36,372 nucleotides of DNA from Streptosporangium minutum (GTDB taxonomy: Bacteria > Actinomycetota > Actinomycetes > Streptosporangiales > Streptosporangiaceae), in assembly GCF_002149035.1 (NCBI RefSeq), contig NZ_NGFP01000065.1, positions 1-36,372 of the forward strand, given 5' to 3'. A program made the position numbers and the translations under genes. The notes under the pieces were generated by a model. That model made no database searches. It saw only the letters and a program-made list of their open reading frames with translations, and was not told the origin of the DNA. Shown in pieces: positions 15,400 through 21,695 of this stretch (positions are counted from its first letter, which is position 1; each line of letters starts with the position of its first letter).

Positions 15400-16518
15400 G
15401 TGAGGATCCTCCACGTCAGTGACTGTTACCTGCCGCGCCTCGGCGGGATCGAGGTGCAGGTCGGCGATCTGGTCCGGATGCAGAGGGAGGCGGGTCACGA
15501 AGTCGAGGTGGCGACCGCCACCCCGGGCGACCCCCTGCCCGGCGTGTACCGGATCGTGGCGAAACTCCCCTTTGATCTGCCGGTCCATCCGTTCGGGGTG
15601 GGCCACCTGCTGCGGTTGATGCGGGCGCGCCGCCCCGACGTGGTGCACGTGCACACGGGGGCGGTCTCGCCGTTCGCCTGGATGGGCGTCCGCGCGGCCG
15701 TCCGACTGGGGCTGCCCGTGGTCGTGACCGTGCACAGCATGTGGGACCCGGTCACCCGGGGCGTCTACCGGGGCCTGCGGCTGCTGTTCGAATGGCACCG
15801 CTGGGGGCTGGTGGGCACCGCGGTGAGCGAGGCCGCGGCCCTGCCGATCCGCGCGGTCGCCGGTCGCCGGGTGCCGGTGCACGTGGTCTCCAACGGGCTC
15901 GACGTCTCCGGCTGGCGTTCCTCCGCCCCGGTACGGCACGGGCCCGGCGACGGGGCCGTGCACGTCGTCGCGGTGGGGCGGCTGGCGCCCCGCAAGCAGC
16001 CGGTCCGGCTGCTCAGGCTGCTGAAGGAGGCCCGCGCCCAGGTCCCGAGGGAGACGCCGATGCGGGCGACCATCGTCGGGGACGGCCCGGCGCGCTCGCA
16101 GATGGAGCGCTACCTGCGCGCCAACGGGATGGGCGGCTGGGTGTCGCTGCCCGGACGCTACAGCCGCGGGCAGATCCGCGATCTGCTCGCCTCGGCGGAC
16201 GTGTTCGTCGCCCCGGCGCCCCGCGAGTCATTCGGGCTGGCGGCGCTGGAGGCCAGGTCGTCGGGTATCCCGGTGGTCGCGCGGTCCCAGAGCGGGGTGG
16301 CCGACTTCGTCCGGCCGGGCAAGGAAGGGCTGCTCGGGGAGAGCTTCGAGGACCTGGTGGCGTCGGTCGCCCGGCTGGTCCACGACCGTGAGCTGCGCGA
16401 GGCGATCGCGGAGCACAACCGCGAGACCGAGCCCGTCCGCAGCTCCTGGCCGGCGGTGCTGGAGGGCTTCGAGCAGTGCTACGAGGAGGCCCGCTCGGGC
16501 CGTACGGGCGGGCGGTAA
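15400..16518 (+). CDS. GT4 family glycosyltransferase
   Basis: 372 residues. GT-B fold: an N-terminal half with the Gly-rich acceptor loop RILHVSDCYLPRLGGIEVQV and PDVVHVHTGAVSP; a C-terminal half with VVAVGRLAPRKQPVRLL, TIVGDGPARSQMERYL and the catalytic EX7E block APRESFGLAALEA (donor-binding glutamates), then SGIPVVARSQSGVADFV. It should transfer a sugar from a nucleotide donor, retaining configuration, at the cytoplasmic membrane face; relatives include phosphatidylinositol mannosyltransferases. GTG 15400 has no ribosome site, but TACGCT lies six bases before it, which would suit a leaderless transcript. It is divergent from the PIG-L/flippase operon, with which it probably works. It ends at three hairpins. 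Confidence 0.9.
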   Translation: MRILHVSDCYLPRLGGIEVQVGDLVRMQREAGHEVEVATATPGDPLPGVYRIVAKLPFDLPVHPFGVGHLLRLMRARRPDVVHVHTGAVSPFAWMGVRAAVRLGLPVVVTVHSMWDPVTRGVYRGLRLLFEWHRWGLVGTAVSEAAALPIRAVAGRRVPVHVVSNGLDVSGWRSSAPVRHGPGDGAVHVVAVGRLAPRKQPVRLLRLLKEARAQVPRETPMRATIVGDGPARSQMERYLRANGMGGWVSLPGRYSRGQIRDLLASADVFVAPAPRESFGLAALEARSSGIPVVARSQSGVADFVRPGKEGLLGESFEDLVASVARLVHDRELREAIAEHNRETEPVRSSWPAVLEGFEQCYEEARSGRTGGR

Positions 16519-16524
16519 AGGCGA

Positions 16525-16552
16525 GAGCCCCTGCCGTGCGGGGCAGGGGCTC
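16525..16552 (+). terminator. Hairpin terminator after the glycosyltransferase gene
   Basis: An 11-base-pair stem (16525-16535 with 16542-16552) and 6-base loop lie seven bases after the TAA. No U-run. Confidence 0.65.
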
Positions 16553-16563
16553 CGGGAGATGTT

Positions 16564-16617
16564 CGGCACGGCCGTCGCGCCGCGCTGCCCCCCGCAGGCG
16601 GAGCGACGGCCGTGCCG
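16564..16617. terminator. Second, larger hairpin between convergent genes
   Basis: A perfect 15-base-pair stem (16564-16578 with 16603-16617) has a 24-base loop that itself contains a CTGC/GCAG pair. It is the middle one of three successive hairpins. Confidence 0.6.
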
Positions 16618-16620
16618 GAA

Positions 16621-16644
16621 GTGCCTCCTCTCCCCGGGAGGCAC
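16621..16644 (-). terminator. Hairpin terminator after the small lipoprotein gene
   Basis: The stem GTGCCTCC/GGAGGCAC has an 8-base loop and lies six bases after the leftward stop codon at 16651. It would serve the minus-strand gene. Confidence 0.6.
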
Positions 16645-16650
16645 AGGTCA

Positions 16651-17037
16651 TCAGGCGCAGGTGGTCTGGAGCTTGGCACCCGCCTCGGTCAGTTTCTTGG
16701 TGAACTCCGGGACCGCCGCGGCGAACGCGGCCGGGTCCTTTTCGTCGATCTTCAGGCCGCCCATGCTGGTGGAGAGGTCGTTCAGCGCGGCAGCGAGGTC
16801 GCCGTCGGTCGTGCCCGCAAGCGCCTTCAGGTCCTCGCTGAGCTTCTGGTTCGCCGCCTTGTACTTCTCCAGATCGGTGAGGTTCGCGGCGGTGGCGCTG
16901 CTGTAGTCCGTCATCAGCTTCGTCGCGCTGGCGCAGGCCTCGGCGTTGGCGCTACCGCCGCAGGCGGCGGTCATGGAGATGAGAGCGGCTCCCGCGACGG
17001 TGACGGCGATACGGCGGGAGGAGAGGACGCTAAGCAT
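16651..17037 (-). CDS. Small putative lipoprotein of unknown function
   Basis: 128 residues. The N-terminus RRIAVTVAGAALISMTAACGG is a lipoprotein-type signal: a positive start, a hydrophobic core and a Cys at about 26 preceded by Thr-Ala-Ala (a lipobox lacking the usual Leu at -3). The mature part is helical, rich in Ala, Lys, Leu and Asp, with heptad-like spacing (LTDLEKYKAANQKLSEDLKA; FAAAVPEFTKKLTEAGAKL) and a Cys near the end (LQTTCA) that may pair with the Cys at about 35. It resembles the many small actinomycete helical-bundle lipoproteins of unknown role. GAAAGG lies six bases before the ATG. Confidence 0.75.
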   Translation of the reverse strand: MLSVLSSRRIAVTVAGAALISMTAACGGSANAEACASATKLMTDYSSATAANLTDLEKYKAANQKLSEDLKALAGTTDGDLAAALNDLSTSMGGLKIDEKDPAAFAAAVPEFTKKLTEAGAKLQTTCA

Positions 17038-17170
17038 TTCTGCCTTTCATTGCATTTCGTGACAGATCAAACTGTAGGCACCCTCCTTGCGGATCACTTT
17101 CATGCCGCTTACAGAAGCAGGTTCTTGTGACGCCGTGTGATTATTCTGCTGCGATGGGTAAGGGGAGGGT

Positions 17171-18538
17171 ATGGCTGAGGCGATCATTGGCTCTGGTCCG
17201 GCCCAGCACTCGCTCAAGCGGGTGATCGGACGCAAGGTCCTGCTGTTGTTCGTGGTGGGAGACATCCTCGGCGCGGGAATATACGCCCTGGTCGGGAAGG
17301 TGGCGGGATACGTCGGCGGGGCTCTGTGGCTGCCGTTCCTCGTCGCCTTCGTGCTGGCCGCGCTGACGGCGTCCGCCTATGCCGAGCTCGTCGGGAAGTA
17401 TCCGCAGGCCGCCGGGGCGGCGCTTTATGCTAATAAAGCGTTCAATATTCCTTTTGTCACCTTTATCGTGGCCTTCGCCGTACTGATGAGCGGGATCACC
17501 TCGGCGAGCGCCGCGGCCCGCGCGTTCGGCGGCAAATACCTGGCCGAGTTCGTCACGATGCCGGTGGTCGTGGGCGCGTTCATCTTCCTCGGCATCGTGG
17601 CGCTGGTGAACTTCGCCGGGATCTCCGAGTCCATCAAGGTCAACGTCGTGCTGACGGTCATCGAGGCGTTCGGCCTGCTGGTCATCATCGCGATCGGGGT
17701 CTACGCCCTGCTGGCCGGTGACGGCGAGCCCGCGAGGGCGCTGGAGTTCCATCCGGCCAACGGCGCGTTCCTCGGCGTCCTCGGCGGCACCGCCCTCGCC
17801 TTCTACGCCCTGCTCGGCTTCGAGGACTCGGTCAACCTCGCCGAGGAGTCCAAGGACCCGCAGCGCGACTACCCCCGCGCGCTCTTCGGCGGGCTGGTCG
17901 TGGCCGCGGCGATCTACATGGCGGTCGCGTTCACCGCGACCATGCTGGTGGACACCGAGACGCTGGAGAGCTCGACCGGCCCGTTGCTGGAGGTCGTCAA
18001 GGTCGCGGGCTTCGCCTTCCCGCCCAAGCTGTTCGCGCTGATCGCGCTGCTCGCGGTGGGCAACACCGCGCTGATCAACATGATCATGGCCTCGCGCCTG
18101 GTGTACGGCATGGCGCGTCAGGGGATCGTGCCGAAGGTCTTCGCGGCGGTCCATCCCACGAGGTCCACCCCGTGGGTGGCCATCGTGTTCACCGTCGGCA
18201 TCGCGGCGGTGCTGGTCGCCACCGGCGACGTGAGCAACCTGGCGGACACGACGGTGTTCCTGCTGCTGTGCGTGTTCGCGCTGGTCAACGTGGCCGTGCT
18301 GGTCCTCCGTAAGGACGTCGTGGAGCACGGGCACTACCGGGCGCCGAGCTGGATGCCCGCGCTGGGCGCGGTGGTCTGTCTCGTTCTGGCGCTGCCCGTC
18401 ACGGGGCGCGGCGGCGACGTCTACATCCGTGCGGGCGTGCTGGTCGCCGTGGGCGTGGTTCTGTGGTTCGTGAACCGGCTGTTCCTGGCGGGGCGGGACG
18501 GCTCCGGGGGCGCCTCAGAACGGCAGGAGCCGTCCTGA
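17171..18538 (+). CDS. APC-superfamily amino acid permease
   Basis: 455 residues with twelve hydrophobic segments. The first helix carries the substrate/ion-binding GDILGAGIYALVG (the G-S/A-G-I-Y signature of APC transporters), the next AYAELVGKYPQAAGAALYANKAF, and helix 6 LGGTALAFYALLGFEDSVNLAEESKDPQRDYPRAL, a typical TM6-loop motif. It should import an amino acid or amine with protons or by exchange; the specificity is not readable. GGGGAGGG stands only two bases before the ATG. The last 24 bases overlap the convergent 32-residue peptide gene on the opposite strand. Confidence 0.9.
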   Translation: MAEAIIGSGPAQHSLKRVIGRKVLLLFVVGDILGAGIYALVGKVAGYVGGALWLPFLVAFVLAALTASAYAELVGKYPQAAGAALYANKAFNIPFVTFIVAFAVLMSGITSASAAARAFGGKYLAEFVTMPVVVGAFIFLGIVALVNFAGISESIKVNVVLTVIEAFGLLVIIAIGVYALLAGDGEPARALEFHPANGAFLGVLGGTALAFYALLGFEDSVNLAEESKDPQRDYPRALFGGLVVAAAIYMAVAFTATMLVDTETLESSTGPLLEVVKVAGFAFPPKLFALIALLAVGNTALINMIMASRLVYGMARQGIVPKVFAAVHPTRSTPWVAIVFTVGIAAVLVATGDVSNLADTTVFLLLCVFALVNVAVLVLRKDVVEHGHYRAPSWMPALGAVVCLVLALPVTGRGGDVYIRAGVLVAVGVVLWFVNRLFLAGRDGSGGASERQEPS

Positions 18539-18613
18539 GGGCGTGCGCAGGTCGAGAGGGGCGGGCGGCTTGCGGGGCGGACGGGGCCTCTGGACGATTC
18601 GAACCTTTTTCAT
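18515..18613 (-). CDS. 32-residue Pro/Arg-rich peptide, copy A of a two-member family
   Basis: ATG 18613 has GGGAG six bases upstream. The peptide begins MKKVRIV, continues with QRPRPPR and APLDLR, and ends PSGRLLPF. It is a paralogue of the peptide at 28177-28272: aligned over 31 positions, 23 residues are identical, and 16 of those 23 are encoded by different codons (including the two start codons), with one codon gained or lost in the Pro run. Ribosome sites are also alike (GGGAG in both). This pattern means selection on protein sequence. No signal peptide or membrane segment is visible; net charge is strongly positive. The gene lies 105 bases after the WD-repeat-like lipoprotein gene on the same strand, and its end overlaps the converging permease gene by 24 bases. 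Function unknown; I do not recognise the family. Confidence 0.8.
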   Translation of the reverse strand: MKKVRIVQRPRPPRKPPAPLDLRTPSGRLLPF

Positions 18614-18718
18614 CTCATACTCCCTTTTGTTGGAGTTTGAGAGAGACTACGTCAGCCCACCGACAGTTACGCACGCCTCCCGGAGGCCGCGCCCCGCTCC
18701 ACCGGATCGCCGGCGGTC

Positions 18719-19948
18719 TCAGTGCCGGAGCACGAAGTCGTCCTCGTCGTCTCCCACGCCGACCGATCCCACCGCCCACAGCGCGGTGGTGCCCGGCACC
18801 CGGGCGATGCCGGTGTGGTTGACGTCGTCGGTCTCCTCGTACTGCTGGTCCTCCCGGTGGACCCGGAACAGCGGGCCGTACTCCCGCGACCACCTCGCGC
18901 CGTCGAAACGGAGGAAGAGCACCTGCCCCGCGTGATCGGCGTCGATCCCGCTGACCCACAGGTCGCCCGGCCCGGAGGCGGTGACGCCGTGCAGGGCGCC
19001 GAGACGGACCGGCACCTCCACCCGGCTCCAGATCGATCCGTCCCAGCGCAGGACCAGCGGCCGCCCCGCCCGGTCGTCGGGGCCGGTCGTGACCTCCCCG
19101 ACCGCCCACACCTCCGACGGGGAGATCTGCCAGACCCGGTTGAGCCTGCCCCCGGGGATCTCGGGCGCCGGTGAGGACTCCCAGACGCCGTCGGCGGTGC
19201 CGTGCCAGATCAGCGGCATGTGGTTCTCGCTCGAACCGACCGCCCAGACGTGCCCCTCCTTGGCGGTGATCGCGTTGAAGGCGCCGCCGGTGCTCAACGC
19301 GTTGCCGAACTCCCGGCCGTCCCACTCCAGGACGACCGCCTTCGACGGGCCGTTCCCGGCGAACCACGCCGTGCCGCCGGTCGTCGCGACGTCCGCCAGC
19401 CGGTAGTCCTCCACCACCCCGAAGGGCTTCTCCCGCGCCCAGCGGCGCCCGTCCCAGTGCGCGGCGAACGCGCTCGGGCCGTTGCCCACCACCCACACGT
19501 CGTCCGGCCCGGCCGCGCTGACCCCCTCCAGGTGGTGGACGTCGTCTCCCGTCAGCGGGATCTCACGCCAGCGGCTCCCGTCCCACCGAAGGACGGCGGG
19601 CGCGCCCTCCCGGTCCTCGGCGCTGTCCTTGTATCCGACCGCCCAGGCGTCGCGGGGGCCGGTCGCCGCCACGTCGAGCAGCGCGGAACTCCCCGGCAGG
19701 TCGGTGACCGCGGTGGCGGCCCACGCGGTCGAGGCGGTGACCGCCCCGGTGGCCGCACCGCTCGGCGCGGGGCTTCCGGACACGGTACGGCTCGGCGCGG
19801 GGCTCCCGGGCGCCGTGCGGTCCGGCGCCGGGCTCTGCGACACCGCGGGGCTCGGCGAGGGGTCGGGCAGTGCCGTACGGCCTGAGCCGCACGCCGCCGC
19901 GAGAGCCGTCCCGATGAGCGCGACGGCCGCCAGCCGAGGGTTTCGCAT
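18719..19948 (-). CDS. Putative lipoprotein with beta-propeller-like repeats
   Basis: 409 residues. Signal: LAAVALIGTALAAACGSG, lipobox Cys at about 20. A Pro/Ser/Ala linker with repeated SPAP-type units follows (a wall-spanning spacer), then at least five repeats of the pattern D-x-W-x-V-G ... L-x-W-D-G-x-x-W (examples: PDDVWVVGNGPSAFAAHWDG; PSEVWAVGEV; GDLWVSGIDA), which suggest a beta-propeller such as in galactose-oxidase-like or WD-like proteins. No catalytic residues identifiable; a surface-exposed binding role is likely. The second ATG (19948) was chosen because GGGAGG sits nine bases before it, whereas it directly abuts the ATG at 19957. The short peptide gene A follows on the same strand. 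Confidence 0.75.
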   Translation of the reverse strand: MRNPRLAAVALIGTALAAACGSGRTALPDPSPSPAVSQSPAPDRTAPGSPAPSRTVSGSPAPSGAATGAVTASTAWAATAVTDLPGSSALLDVAATGPRDAWAVGYKDSAEDREGAPAVLRWDGSRWREIPLTGDDVHHLEGVSAAGPDDVWVVGNGPSAFAAHWDGRRWAREKPFGVVEDYRLADVATTGGTAWFAGNGPSKAVVLEWDGREFGNALSTGGAFNAITAKEGHVWAVGSSENHMPLIWHGTADGVWESSPAPEIPGGRLNRVWQISPSEVWAVGEVTTGPDDRAGRPLVLRWDGSIWSRVEVPVRLGALHGVTASGPGDLWVSGIDADHAGQVLFLRFDGARWSREYGPLFRVHREDQQYEETDDVNHTGIARVPGTTALWAVGSVGVGDDEDDFVLRH

Positions 19949-20326
19949 CCCAGCCATCCTCCCAGTGTGCCTGCCCCGCGGCCCCTTCCGGCGGGGTCCG
20001 GGTCACCTCACCGGAGGGCGCCGGAATAGTCCCGTATGCCCTGGGCACTTCAGACAGAAGGGGGAGAGGTCCTCCGGATCTCGCCGGCCCCGCGGAGCGA
20101 CGGTCCCGCCGCCTCGGGAATGGTGAACCCGCACGGCGGGGAGCCGTCCGGCGGACTCGGCACGGTGGAGGATGCGGTCGGCGTGTCCCCCGCCGAGAGT
20201 TGAATCGGATGGGTCCGCGGGGTGCCGTACGGGGGCCGGAATGATCCGCGCCGCCGGCCCGCCGGAACGACTTGTCCCATATGAGAAAGTTACATAGCTG
20301 GGAGAGGCCGGGGTAGAAGGTTGATC
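19949..20326. other. Divergent intergenic region, no gene recognised
   Basis: A 378-base gap between the leftward lipoprotein gene and the rightward STAS gene. It must hold both promoters; no convincing -35/-10 pair was found. Positions 20115-20144 match, with one mismatch in 30, the minus strand of the ROK gene at 22274-22303, in the codons for GMVNPH. Outside that block the two regions are not similar. Confidence 0.4.
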
Positions 20327-20692
20327 ATGTTCATGGGAAATGAACCGGAGTCGGGTTTCACCGCCACGTCCGGACTGCACGGCACGACGCTCGTCGTGCA
20401 GGCCAGTGGTGAGCTGGACCATTACCACACCCCGGTGTTACGGGCGGAGATGAACAGGGCGTGGAACGCCCTGCAGTCGCGCACTCTCATCCTCGACCTC
20501 TCCGCCCTCACCTTCTGCGACTCCTCGGGGATCGGCGAACTGCTCCAGGCGCGCCACCACGGGCAGGTCGAGGGGGTCCGGTTCATCATCGCCGGGATCC
20601 GGGGGAACCTGGCGCGACGGCTCAGCCTGGCCGGCCTGACACAGGTGTTCGAGGTGTTCCCCTCCGTCGCCGAGGCGCTTGAGGCCGCCTAG
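20327..20692 (+). CDS. STAS-domain anti-sigma factor antagonist
   Basis: 121 residues forming one STAS domain: a first strand with TTLVVQASGELD, TLILDLSALTFCDSSGIGELL with the phosphorylatable serine in the DSSG loop (Ser66 or Ser67), then GVRFIIAGIRGNLARRLSLAG and a final helix FPSVAEALEAA. Proteins of this kind bind anti-sigma kinases when unphosphorylated and so free a sigma factor; the partner kinase is not in this window. ATG 20327 has GAAGG seven bases upstream. Its TAG stop is part of the CTAG duplicated by the adjoining IS element, so insertion happened exactly at the gene end and left the protein unchanged. Confidence 0.9.
   Translation: MFMGNEPESGFTATSGLHGTTLVVQASGELDHYHTPVLRAEMNRAWNALQSRTLILDLSALTFCDSSGIGELLQARHHGQVEGVRFIIAGIRGNLARRLSLAGLTQVFEVFPSVAEALEAA
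20689..20692. repeat. CTAG target-site duplication, left
   Basis: CTAG immediately precedes the left inverted repeat and recurs after the right one (21672-21675). It contains the STAS stop codon. Because CTAG is its own reverse complement, it could also be read as part of the terminal repeats. Confidence 0.55.
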
Positions 20693-20732
20693 ATCGCTGA
20701 TGTGAAATTCGGTGATCGGCTGCAGGCATGAC

Positions 20733-20779
20733 GAAGGGCGTCCATGGTCGGTGTGTGAAGACTGACTTGGACGCCCTTC
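20733..20779 (+). promoter_or_regulatory. Hairpin enclosing the transposase start codon
   Basis: A perfect 11-base dyad, GAAGGGCGTCC (20733-20743) and GGACGCCCTTC (20769-20779), has a 25-base loop containing the likely GTG start (20755) and any ribosome site. In a transcript entering from outside the element it could hide the start, as known for some other insertion sequences. Confidence 0.5.
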
Positions 20780-21651
20780 TAACCGCACTCTATGTGCATC
20801 TGGACGATCACGTGATGCCTTCGCGGGGCCGACCTCGAGGGCGGGGCCGGCCGCCGGTGCTGACCCCGGCCGAGGCGGTGGTCGTGGCAGTGGCGCAGGT
20901 ACTGCTGCGCTGTGATGACGAACGCCGCTGGATGCGGATGGCGGCCGGCCGGATCGGGCACCTGTTCCCCAGACTGCCGTCCCAGTCGCAGTACAACCGG
21001 CAACTGCGTGATCTGGGGCCGGCCATGTCAGCGGCGGCGCTGTGGCTGGCCCGCCAGATCCCGGCCTGGCACGAGCCGCTACGACTGATGGACGGCACCC
21101 CGATCCGCTGCGGCGCCTCGCGGGTGACGGTCAACAGATCACACCTGGGTGAGATCGCCGGATACGGCATGGACAAGTCCCACCACGCCTTTTACTGGGG
21201 CGCCAAGCTGATGCTGATCACCACCGCCGACGGCGCGGTGACCGGCTTCAGCCTGGCCCACCCCAAAGAGCTCGATGAACGCAAGCAGGCCCTGCACCTG
21301 CTGCACGTCCACCAGATAGCCGACGGGCCATGCCCGATCGTGTGCGACAAGGGATTCGCCGGAGCCGGCATCGAGAAGGCCGCCGCCGATCTGGGCCATC
21401 TCCTGATCCGGCCGACCCGCGAAGACGAGCCCGCACGCGCCCTGCCATTTCCCGGCTGGCTGCGTCAGCGCATCGAGGCGATCATCTGGACACTGAAGAA
21501 CCAGCTCGGCCTTGAACGCCACAACGCCCGCCACCCAGACGGCCTCTGGGCACGCATCAGCCAACGCATCCTCGCCCTCAACGCCGCTATCTGGCACAAC
21601 TGGAACATCGGCGCACCCGTGAAACGGTCTCTGACTGCCTACGACCACTGA
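20755..21651 (+). CDS. IS982-family DDE transposase
   Basis: About 298 residues. Order: an N-terminal DNA-binding part (KTDLDALLTALYVHLDDHV; PPVLTPAEAVVVAVAQVLL); the first catalytic Asp in LMDGTPIRCGAS; AGYGMDKSHHAFYWGAKLML; the second Asp in IVCDKGFAGAGIEKA; and the catalytic Glu in RQRIEAIIWTLKNQLGLERHNARHPDGLWARI. It ends with GAPVKRSLTAYDH, typical of actinobacterial IS982 proteins. Full length and apparently functional. GTG 20755 matches the usual protein start; ATG 20728 would add nine residues. The stop codon overlaps the right inverted repeat. Confidence 0.92.
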   Translation: MKTDLDALLTALYVHLDDHVMPSRGRPRGRGRPPVLTPAEAVVVAVAQVLLRCDDERRWMRMAAGRIGHLFPRLPSQSQYNRQLRDLGPAMSAAALWLARQIPAWHEPLRLMDGTPIRCGASRVTVNRSHLGEIAGYGMDKSHHAFYWGAKLMLITTADGAVTGFSLAHPKELDERKQALHLLHVHQIADGPCPIVCDKGFAGAGIEKAAADLGHLLIRPTREDEPARALPFPGWLRQRIEAIIWTLKNQLGLERHNARHPDGLWARISQRILALNAAIWHNWNIGAPVKRSLTAYDH

Positions 21652-21671
21652 CCCAAATTCACATCAGCGAT

Positions 21672-21675
21672 CTAG
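21672..21675. repeat. CTAG target-site duplication, right
   Basis: The partner of the left CTAG. Removing the element and one CTAG restores GCC GCC TAG GGG, with the STAS stop followed directly by the convergent terminator. Confidence 0.55.
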
Positions 21676-21677
21676 GG

Positions 21678-21695
21678 GACCGGGGCCGTCCGGTC
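21678..21695 (-). terminator. Short hairpin after the ROK gene
   Basis: GACCGG-N6-CCGGTC at the end of the leftward ROK gene. Before IS insertion it would have lain between convergent STAS and ROK genes. Confidence 0.35.

Larger units (their letters stand above)
20693..21671 (+). mobile_element. Complete IS982-family insertion sequence, 979 bp
   Basis: Terminal inverted repeats begin ATCGCTGATGTGAA at both ends (14 identical bases, then about 5 of the next 9; left 20693-20715, right 21649-21671). One intact transposase gene fills the element. Flanking CTAG duplications mark a clean insertion. Intact ends and an open reading frame suggest recent activity. A hairpin sits across the transposase start. 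Confidence 0.85.

Noticed and set aside
14505..16518. Mycothiol biosynthesis (mshB/mshA) pair
   Set aside because: The PIG-L protein has the family motif, but the glycosyltransferase lacks MshA-specific sequence, and a flippase-like gene points to a lipid substrate.
18595..18604. GATTCGAACC, the reverse of a tRNA T-loop
   Set aside because: It is codons 3-6 of the 32-residue peptide gene, and no acceptor, anticodon or D-arm can be built around it.
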